Origin: Armatimonadota bacterium
Lineage (GTDB): Bacteria; Armatimonadota; Hebobacteria; CAIYQO01
Length of the DNA: 7,794 nt
Assembly: GCA_022708765.1 (NCBI GenBank)
Contig: JAKIYB010000006.1
Span: forward strand, 16,715 to 24,508
Direction: 5' to 3'
Positions 1 to 4,892 of this stretch are shown in pieces; position 1 is the first letter of the stretch; each line of letters starts with the position of its first letter. The notes beneath the pieces are model-generated. The model had not been told where the DNA came from, searched no databases, and worked only from the letters and a program-made list of their open reading frames with translations. A program made the position numbers and the translations under genes.

Positions 1-775
1 CGGTATCGAAGCGCGACAATACGAGCCTGCGTTGAGCGAGCACGTGCGCGGCGGCATGTATCTGCCAAACGACAGGCACGTGGAAAATCGCCTGCTGGTG
101 CCCGCGCTGGAGCAATCTTGCCGGCAACTGGGCGTCAACATCGTCTGCGGCGCGCACGTCATCCGCGTCCTCAGCGACGGCGCTCGCGCCACCGGTGCCG
201 AGACGATCCTCGGTCAATACCACGCGGGCACGCTCGTCAACGCCGCCGGCTGCTGGTCCGCCACCATCGGCGTGCCGGATGAGGCGCTGCGTCCGCCGGT
301 CTTCCCGGTACGCGGGCAGATGCTCGCCATCAGCCTGCCGACGCAGGAATTCCTCTCCCGCGTGGTCCGTTCACCGCGCAGCTACCTGGTGCCCCGGCAC
401 GATGGCCGCCTCTTCCTCGGCGCGACGATGGAAGAAGTCGGCTTTGATAAGCGCAACACCGTATGGGGCATCAACAAGCTGCTCAACGGCGCGCAGGAGC
501 TCTTTCCCGGCCTGCGCGATTGCGCCATCCAGGAGATGTGGGCCGGCCTGCGCCCCGGCAGCAAGGACCATTATCCGGTCCTCGGCGCTACCGTGCTACC
601 CGGCTACCTGCTCGCTACCGGCGTTTTTCGCAACGGCCTGCTCCTCGCTCCGGTCCTTGCCGCGACGATGGCCGATCTGGTAACGAGCGGACAAACACCG
701 GAACGGATCTCCCCATTCTCCATCGAACGCTTCGCGCGCGATGAGGTTGTCGCCGGTAAAATCCCCGGAGCCTGA
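1..775 (+). CDS. thiO: Glycine oxidase ThiO, C-terminal part (5' partial)
   Basis: FAD-dependent oxidase of the D-amino-acid oxidase (DAO) fold. In thiamin synthesis ThiO oxidises glycine to the imine (dehydroglycine) used by ThiG to build the thiazole ring. The reading frame is open to the left edge (first full codon at 2), so the N-terminal FAD-binding Rossmann segment lies outside the window. A TTG at 32 opens a reading frame but is not the start, because family-like sequence (EPALSEHVRGGMYLPNDRHV) runs across it. Visible family features are VNAAGCWS in mid-domain, FPVRGQML, the R-Y-L-V-P-R strand, LRPGSKDHYPVLG, and the FAD-binding C-terminal motif ATGVFRNGLLLAP. The last of these usually reads TGHxRNGILLAP, so the His is Val here. 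The stop lies 1 nt before the thiS ATG, consistent with one operon. Assignment is firm from neighbours and motifs; enzymatic specificity is inferred. Confidence 0.9.
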   Translation, partial: GIEARQYEPALSEHVRGGMYLPNDRHVENRLLVPALEQSCRQLGVNIVCGAHVIRVLSDGARATGAETILGQYHAGTLVNAAGCWSATIGVPDEALRPPVFPVRGQMLAISLPTQEFLSRVVRSPRSYLVPRHDGRLFLGATMEEVGFDKRNTVWGINKLLNGAQELFPGLRDCAIQEMWAGLRPGSKDHYPVLGATVLPGYLLATGVFRNGLLLAPVLAATMADLVTSGQTPERISPFSIERFARDEVVAGKIPGA

Positions 776-776
776 T

Positions 777-977
777 ATGCAGATCATCATCAATGGGCAA
801 CCCGCCGACTGTTCCGACGGCGACACTATCGCCGACCTGCTGGCACGGCGGAACGTGCCGTCTACCGGCATCGCCGTGGCACGCAACGATACCGTGGTGC
901 GCAAGGCGCTGTATGCCGAGACAAACTTGCAGGACGGCGATCGTATCGAAATCATTCACGCGGTGGCGGGAGGGTAG
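777..977 (+). CDS. thiS: Sulfur carrier protein ThiS
   Basis: A 66-residue ubiquitin-fold (beta-grasp) sulfur carrier. In the family, the C-terminal glycine is adenylated by ThiF and converted to a thiocarboxylate that delivers sulfur to ThiG. The sequence ends in HAVAGG, the diagnostic C-terminal Gly-Gly. It also shows the family pattern MxIxINGxxxxxxDGxTIxDLL at the N-terminus, GIAVARNDTVV in the centre and LQDGDRIEIIHAV before the tail. An in-frame ATG at 741 would add 12 residues overlapping thiO. The start at 777 is preferred because it gives the normal ThiS length, lies 1 nt after the thiO stop and has GGAG at 767-770 with 6-nt spacing. No thiF adenylyltransferase follows in the window, so activation must come from a gene elsewhere. 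Confidence 0.95.
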   Translation: MQIIINGQPADCSDGDTIADLLARRNVPSTGIAVARNDTVVRKALYAETNLQDGDRIEIIHAVAGG

Positions 978-981
978 GTCC

Positions 982-1758
982 ATGCGGAGTCGCATCGCCA
1001 AAGAGATCAAGCTGGCCTATGAACCGGTCGCCATCGTCTTTGCCGATGAGTCGCCCGAAGAGGCGTTACGCTTCCAACCAGGTCGCTGGGGCTGCGTAGT
1101 GGCGATGCTTACCGCCGCGACGAAGGGGAAGACAGCCGTCTTCGACCGCGATACCTGCGGTTGCGCCGGCGGCAAGGCCGGCCTTGGTTTTGGCGGCTAT
1201 GCCGAAGGCGGGTCGCACGGCGGCATCGAATACTTCCTTTCTACCGGCAGGGGGGAAGGTTATCCACCCGGCGAGCGTTACAAACAGACGCCAGAACTGG
1301 CGAAGGAGTTCATTGAGGGATTGCCCACTCGCGATATTCCCTTCGCGTATATCGTCTTCAAGCCGCTTTCGGCGGTTGATTCGGCAGTGGAAACCCCGCG
1401 GCAGATTGTCTTTTATGCCAATCCGGATCAGTTGACAGCGCTGATCGTACTGGCGAATTTCGACCGCCCCGGCAGCGAAAACGTCATCATTCCCTTCTCA
1501 TCAGGCTGCCAGAGTATTGGCATCATCCCCTACCGCGAAGCGGAACTGCACCCCTCCCACGCGGTGGTCGGCATGGTGGACGTCAGCGCTCGCTCTTACG
1601 TTGATCCGGATATCCTCTCCTTCACTGTTCCGTATGCCATGTTCGAGGAGATGGAAAGTCACGTGGATGAGAGCTTCCTGCACACCCACGCCTGGCAAAA
1701 GGTCAAAGTCCGCATCCCTGACCCGCAGGAATACGCGTCCGGAGACGCGAACGAATAG
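982..1758 (+). CDS. DUF169 family protein within the thiazole operon
   Basis: A 258-residue soluble-looking protein that I assign to DUF169 (COG2043-type), a widespread family without an established reaction. No signal peptide or membrane segment is evident. There are four cysteines: C38 (RWGCVVAML), C59 and C61 (DTCGCAGG) and C176 (SSGCQSIG). A Gly-rich stretch (58-81) follows the CxC pair. YANPDQLTALI and the aromatic/hydrophobic VPYAMFEEM near the C-terminus fit the family as I recall it. The Cys pattern could bind a metal or Fe-S cluster or carry sulfur, but that is inference. The start at 982 has a GGAGGG-type Shine-Dalgarno at about 969-974 and lies 4 nt after the thiS stop. A longer frame from 793 is only thiS read out of phase. 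The thiG ATG is 17 nt past the stop, so this gene is an integral operon member, which suggests a role in sulfur or thiazole chemistry. Confidence 0.8.
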   Translation: MRSRIAKEIKLAYEPVAIVFADESPEEALRFQPGRWGCVVAMLTAATKGKTAVFDRDTCGCAGGKAGLGFGGYAEGGSHGGIEYFLSTGRGEGYPPGERYKQTPELAKEFIEGLPTRDIPFAYIVFKPLSAVDSAVETPRQIVFYANPDQLTALIVLANFDRPGSENVIIPFSSGCQSIGIIPYREAELHPSHAVVGMVDVSARSYVDPDILSFTVPYAMFEEMESHVDESFLHTHAWQKVKVRIPDPQEYASGDANE

Positions 1759-1775
1759 ATTGCGAGGTTACGACA

Positions 1776-2558
1776 ATGGCATCAACCTGGAATATCGGCG
1801 ACCGCAGCTTCACCTCCCGCCTGCTGGTGGGTACGGCGAAGTATCCGTCGCCTGACGTGATGGAAGCGGCGATCATCGCCAGCGGCGCGGAGATCGTCAC
1901 GGTGGCAATCCGCCGCGTGAACCTGCAGGATGAGTATGGCCAGCGGCTGCGTCAGTTCATCGCCGACCGCAAGCTGACTGTGCTGCCGAACACCGCCGGC
2001 TGTTACACCGTGAAAGAAGCGATCCTCTACTCGCAGCTCGCGCGCGAGGCGCTGGATACCACCCTCATCAAGCTGGAAGTGATCGGCGACGAGAAGACGC
2101 TCTTCCCTGATAACGAGGGCTTGCTGGAAGCCGCGAAGGAGCTGGTGGCCGAAGGCTTCACCGTCATGCCCTACTGCATTGACGATCCCATCGTCTGCCG
2201 CAAGCTGGAGGAGATCGGCTGCGCCGCGGTGATGCCGCTGGCGGCGCCCATCGGCTCCGGCCTTGGGATTCGCAATCCGTACAACATCCGCATCATCACC
2301 GAGCACGCGAATGTCCCCGTGCTGGTGGATGCCGGCGTGGGCACCGCCTCCGACGCCGCCTTCGCGATGGAGCTGGGCGTGGAAGCGCTGCTCATGCAGA
2401 CCGCCATCGCCCAGGCACAGGACCCCGTGAAGATGGCCACCGCCATGCGCCTCGGCACCGAAGCCGGCCGCCTCGCCTATGAAGCGGGCCGCATCCCGAA
2501 GAAGCTCTACGCCACCGCAAGCAGCCCGATGACGGATCTGCTGTCCGTGGGACGATGA
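1776..2558 (+). CDS. thiG: Thiazole synthase ThiG
   Basis: A 260-residue (beta/alpha)8-barrel enzyme, normal family length. It condenses 1-deoxy-D-xylulose 5-phosphate, dehydroglycine and the ThiS thiocarboxylate into the thiazole phosphate precursor of thiamin. The Schiff-base lysine is K99 in LIKLEVIGDEKTL. Other family motifs are VTVAIRRVN (42-49), LPNTAGC (70-76), MPLAAPIGSGLGIRNPYNIR (phosphate and active-site loops), VDAGVGTASDAAFAMELG, and the C-terminal AGRIPKKLYATASSP. One departure: the usual LLNTAIA motif reads LLMQTAIA here. The start has GAGG at 1764-1767 with 8-nt spacing to ATG. It is the last gene of the run thiO-thiS-DUF169-thiG, and a strong hairpin follows about 20 nt after the stop. 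Confidence 0.97.
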   Translation: MASTWNIGDRSFTSRLLVGTAKYPSPDVMEAAIIASGAEIVTVAIRRVNLQDEYGQRLRQFIADRKLTVLPNTAGCYTVKEAILYSQLAREALDTTLIKLEVIGDEKTLFPDNEGLLEAAKELVAEGFTVMPYCIDDPIVCRKLEEIGCAAVMPLAAPIGSGLGIRNPYNIRIITEHANVPVLVDAGVGTASDAAFAMELGVEALLMQTAIAQAQDPVKMATAMRLGTEAGRLAYEAGRIPKKLYATASSPMTDLLSVGR

Positions 2559-2578
2559 ACCTTCGTTCCGTATTCCCT

Positions 2579-2613
2579 CGCACGGCCGTGGCAGACCCTG
2601 TCGCGGCCGTGTG
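2579..2613 (+). terminator. Long hairpin after thiG, likely operon 3' end
   Basis: CACGGCCG (2581-2588) pairs with CGGCCGTG (2604-2611). Pairing continues inward through TGGCAG/CTGTCG with two G-U pairs, leaving a loop of only ACC (2595-2597): 14 consecutive pairs. C2579-G2613 and G2580-U2612 can extend it outward. It sits about 20 nt after the thiG stop. There is no U-tract behind it (TGGTATTCCC follows), so it is not a textbook intrinsic terminator. It could act as a U-less terminator, an RNA 3'-end stabiliser or a REP-like repeat. The pairing is seen directly; the function is inferred. Confidence 0.5.
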
Positions 2614-2641
2614 GTATTCCCGCGAGTGAACAGACGGCGGT

Positions 2642-2692
2642 CCGCTCGGTCCTACAGCACCGAGCTACCGAGCGGCGCCCCGTGAACGGGGC
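2642..2692 (+). repeat. Two adjacent GC-rich hairpins with a competing fold
   Basis: CCGCTCGGT (2642-2650) pairs perfectly with ACCGAGCGG (2667-2675), 9 bp. The same left arm can instead pair with ACCGAGC (2659-2665), 7 bp, because ACCGAGC occurs twice, 8 nt apart. Immediately after, GCCCCG (2677-2682) and CGGGGC (2687-2692) form a 6-bp stem with a TGAA loop. Further on, CTTC/GAAG (2705-2708, 2714-2717) competes with CGAAG/CTTCG (2698-2709). I could not match this to a known riboswitch or small RNA. It may be a structured 3' end, a REP-like element or neither. Confidence 0.4.
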
Positions 2693-2734
2693 TTGGGCGA
2701 AGAGCTTCGGCCGGAAGGATGGGTCAGCGTTTTG

Positions 2735-2761
2735 CCCCCGATTTATCCCCCAATCACCCCC
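2735..2761 (-). other. Three C5 tracts (G5 on minus strand), possible G-quadruplex part
   Basis: C5 runs lie at 2735-2739, 2747-2751 and 2757-2761. On the minus strand these are three G5 runs with 5- and 7-nt spacers. A fourth run of three or more G is lacking close by on that strand; only GG at 2766-2767 is near. A complete four-tract quadruplex would therefore need a two-layer form or a distant run. The third tract is also part of the left arm of the first inverted repeat, so the two structures would compete. Confidence 0.35.
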
Positions 2762-2797
2762 AAATCCGTGAAGAAACGTCGCATTTTGGGGGTGATT
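2752..2797. repeat. Inverted repeat 1 (13-bp arms, 20-bp centre)
   Basis: AATCACCCCCAAA (2752-2764) is the exact reverse complement of TTTGGGGGTGATT (2785-2797), with 20 bp between. Pairing extends by CC/GG (2750-2751, 2799-2800) if T2798 is bulged. Its layout and ATCACCCC core are shared with the second repeat starting at 2831. No T-run follows that would make it an ordinary terminator on either strand. It could be a protein-binding palindrome, a cruciform or part of a small non-coding repeat. Confidence 0.65.
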
Positions 2798-2830
2798 TGG
2801 TCATGGGATGTTGAATGTCGGAAGATCGGC

Positions 2831-2876
2831 GTATCACCCCGCACACCGTGCGATTTTACAAAATGCGGGGTGATAC
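2831..2876. repeat. Inverted repeat 2 (13-bp arms, 20-bp centre)
   Basis: GTATCACCCCGCA (2831-2843) is the exact reverse complement of TGCGGGGTGATAC (2864-2876), with 20 bp between. The centre is itself palindromic: GCAC-ACC-GTGC (2841-2851) and ATTTT-AC-AAAAT (2853-2864). The whole unit can therefore also fold as a three-way junction with a 10-bp outer stem (2831-2840 with 2867-2876). It shares ATCACCCC, GGGGTGAT and a CCGTG near the start of the centre with the first repeat. ATCTTTT follows it on the + strand, so a back-up terminator for the thi operon is possible. Confidence 0.65.
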
Positions 2877-3075
2877 ATCTTTTCCCCCGAAGTCAGGGGC
2901 TGACGCGGCGGTATACGATTGTTACGGTATGGCGGTAGCGTAGCAAAGTAACACATGTTTGCCAAGTGGGCGTTTGTTATGGTTGAGATTTTTTGATCGG
3001 AATAAAGGAATGTGAGAGGAAAAGGGCGGATAGCAAGCATCCATTTGGCATGTTGTCTCCAGAATAGCCAAAATA

Positions 3076-3094
3076 CTCAAAATAGACCTCTATT
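3076..3094 (-). terminator. Weak hairpin plus T-run downstream of argS
   Basis: AATAGACCTCTATT (3081-3094) is palindromic (AATAGA/TCTATT). On the minus strand it is followed by TTTTGAGTATTTT, about 50 nt beyond the argS stop. The stem is short and AT-rich, so this is only a tentative terminator for the right-hand unit. A second small palindrome, CGGATACATCCG, lies at 3100-3111, between argS and this one. Confidence 0.3.
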
Positions 3095-3146
3095 GAATGC
3101 GGATACATCCGTCACTTCGGCATACCACATCAGGTGTTATCGCGGG

Positions 3147-4841
3147 TCAGACCGTGGCCTTTTCCATGCGTTCCGGAGCGCTGACACCCAGCAGGGTGAG
3201 GACGTTGTGCAGGGCGATTTTTACCGCACCGGTGAGAACCAGCCTGGCATCGCGCAGCGGAGCAGGTGTGTCGGCGATGAGCACGGGGCAGTTGTCGTAG
3301 AAGAGATGGAATTCCCGCGCCAGTTCCTGGGCGTAGCGGGCGATGCGATGCGGCTCGAATAGTTCGGCGGCGGTAAGGATTTCTTCCGGCAGGTCGGTCA
3401 ACCGGCGCATGAGCGAGATTTCCACCTCGTCCGTCATCGGGGAGAGATCGGTGGCAGCCGGATCGGGCATCGCGATGCCCTGGTCGCCAGCGGTGCGCAA
3501 GATGCCGGCGATACGCGCGTAGGAATGCTGCACGAAGTAGGCGGGGTTCTCCGCATCCTGCTGTGTAGCCTGATCAAGGTTCACGCGCAATTCCGCGTCG
3601 GCACCGGCGCGCAGGAACAGGAAGCGCGCCGCGTCGCGACCGACCTCATCAATGAGGTCGGAGAGCTGGACCGCTTCACCGTCGTACATCGCGCCGGCGA
3701 GGAATTCGCTGCCGCGCTGCACATGCACGGGCTGAAAGATGAGGATGTGCAGTCGTTCCGGATCATATCCAAGCGCCGCCATTGCCGCTTTGGTGCGCGC
3801 GATGTAGCCGTGATGCTCCGGCCCCCAGATATCAATGAGCGTCTGAAAACCGCGGGTAAATTTCTCGCGGTGGTAGGCCACGTCCGAAGCGAGATATGTC
3901 GGCTTGCCGTTGCTGCGCACGAGCGGACGATCCTTCTCATCGCCATAGCGGGTTGACGCGAGCCAGATGGCACCGTCCGCTTCGTAGGTTTCGCCATGCG
4001 CCGCCAGTTTGCGCACCACGTCGTCCACCGCGCGCGACTCATACAGATCATTCTCGCGGAACCAGTTATCGAAGACGACGCCCAGATCAGCCAGCACGCG
4101 GCGCTGCCAGTCAAGCATTGCCGTTTGCCCCATCTCGGTGAAGCGTTCCAGCCGTTCAGCGGGAGGCATTTTCACGTAGGCGGCGCCGTCCTGCTCATAA
4201 ATTCGGCGGGCGATTTCCGTCACATAGGCGCCATGATAGCCGTCTTCGGGGAACGCGATATCTTTGCCGCAGACCTGAAGATAGCGCACGACCAGGCTTT
4301 CGCCGAAGCGCACCATCTGCGTGCTGGTGGCGGCGTCATTCACGTAAAACTCGCGGGTGACGGCATAGCCGGCTGAGCGCAACACATTGCAGAGCACGTC
4401 GCCGATTACGGCGCCCCGGCCATGCGTCGTGCCCAACGGGGCATTGGGATTCGCGCTGACATATTCCACCAACACGCGCGCGCCGTTACCCGCCGTGCCG
4501 GCGCCATAGCCGTCGCCCTGCGCGTGGATGTCACGGACGACATCATGGATCCACTGGTGGGACAGGAACAGGTTGATGAAGCCAGGCCCGGTGATTTCCA
4601 GCCGCTCCAGCAGCGTCGGCGGAAGCTGCAGAAAGTCAATGAGCGTTTGCGCCACCTGGCGCGGCGGTTGTTTTGTCTCGCTGGCCAACAGCATGCCCAG
4701 ATTGCAGGTGAAGTCACCGAAGACGATATTCGATGGCCGTTCGATAGTGAACGCGGGGAGATCGGTATATGAGAGACGGTGGGCATCGCGCGCCGTCGCC
4801 GCCGCTTTCGTAAATGCGCTGGTCAGGAGTTCTCTGATCAT
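3147..4841 (-). CDS. argS: Arginyl-tRNA synthetase with unusual class I signatures
   Basis: A 564-residue cytoplasmic class Ia synthetase that would charge tRNA-Arg. Length and order are normal: N-terminal Add-1 domain (about 1-105), Rossmann catalytic core (about 120-410) with FYVNDA (166-170 region), EDGYHGAYV, GAIWLASTRYGDEKDRPLVR and IDIWGPEHHGY, then the anticodon-binding helical domain (about 430-559). The family tail LLGVSAPERM is followed by five extra residues. The HIGH region reads SANPNAPLGTTHGRG, where relatives usually have PLHVGHGRG: first His lost, second kept (H140). The KMSKS loop aligns without gaps but reads AGAMYDG (382-388), with neither lysine. The residue used by some KMSK-less ArgRS as a compensating Lys upstream of HIGH is Ala here. 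The rest is well preserved and the frame is intact, so this is not obvious decay. The start has GGGGAAG about 10 nt upstream. It lies 51 nt after the DUF1385 gene. Confidence 0.92.
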   Translation of the reverse strand: MIRELLTSAFTKAAATARDAHRLSYTDLPAFTIERPSNIVFGDFTCNLGMLLASETKQPPRQVAQTLIDFLQLPPTLLERLEITGPGFINLFLSHQWIHDVVRDIHAQGDGYGAGTAGNGARVLVEYVSANPNAPLGTTHGRGAVIGDVLCNVLRSAGYAVTREFYVNDAATSTQMVRFGESLVVRYLQVCGKDIAFPEDGYHGAYVTEIARRIYEQDGAAYVKMPPAERLERFTEMGQTAMLDWQRRVLADLGVVFDNWFRENDLYESRAVDDVVRKLAAHGETYEADGAIWLASTRYGDEKDRPLVRSNGKPTYLASDVAYHREKFTRGFQTLIDIWGPEHHGYIARTKAAMAALGYDPERLHILIFQPVHVQRGSEFLAGAMYDGEAVQLSDLIDEVGRDAARFLFLRAGADAELRVNLDQATQQDAENPAYFVQHSYARIAGILRTAGDQGIAMPDPAATDLSPMTDEVEISLMRRLTDLPEEILTAAELFEPHRIARYAQELAREFHLFYDNCPVLIADTPAPLRDARLVLTGAVKIALHNVLTLLGVSAPERMEKATV

Positions 4842-4892
4842 ACTATTCTTCTTCCCCGCACGTGGTGAATGTCCTGTGTGGAATTAAGGCCA

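Larger units (their letters stand above)
2559..3146. other. Convergent intergenic region, structure-rich, no gene seen
   Basis: This 588-bp stretch separates the 3' ends of thiG (+) and argS (-), so neither gene's promoter should lie here. From the left it holds a long hairpin (2581-2611), two GC-rich hairpins (2642-2692), a C-tract array (2735-2761), two related inverted repeats (2752-2797 and 2831-2876), a small hairpin GTCAG-GGG-CTGAC (2893-2905) and a 7-nt direct repeat GGCGGTA (2907-2913 and 2931-2937). After about 2940 composition becomes noticeably more AT-rich, with a T-run at about 2989-2995 and a small palindrome near argS. I find no convincing coding sequence: the frames present cross the palindromes, lack good ribosome binding sites and resemble nothing I recognise. 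Confidence 0.75.

Noticed and set aside
32..775. thiO starting at TTG 32
   Set aside because: The frame is open to the window edge and family-like sequence precedes this codon, so the gene is truncated by the window.
1782..2306. 174-residue minus-strand frame opposite thiG
   Set aside because: A shadow of a gene with clear ThiG motifs; the product is His/Ala/Gly-rich and unrecognisable.
2642..2720. Riboswitch or known small RNA (TPP, SRP, RNase P, cobalamin, fluoride)
   Set aside because: None of the conserved core sequences I know for these classes is present, and the position after an operon argues against a leader element.
2735..2905. CRISPR array
   Set aside because: Only two palindromic units with differing sequences; no identical direct repeats and no cas genes.
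2693..2938. 81-residue frame in the intergenic region
   Set aside because: It runs through both palindromes, its product resembles nothing known, and no clear ribosome binding site precedes it.
2981..3010. Possible promoter TTGAGA...AATAAAGG in the AT-rich stretch
   Set aside because: Spacing and -10 match are poor and the downstream + strand holds only the antisense of argS, so no gene would be served.
3678..3698. Apparent deletion of the KMSKS loop in ArgRS
   Set aside because: Counting residues from the conserved Gln-x-Val before the loop to the DEVG after it gives the same length as the family pattern, so the loop is substituted, not deleted.
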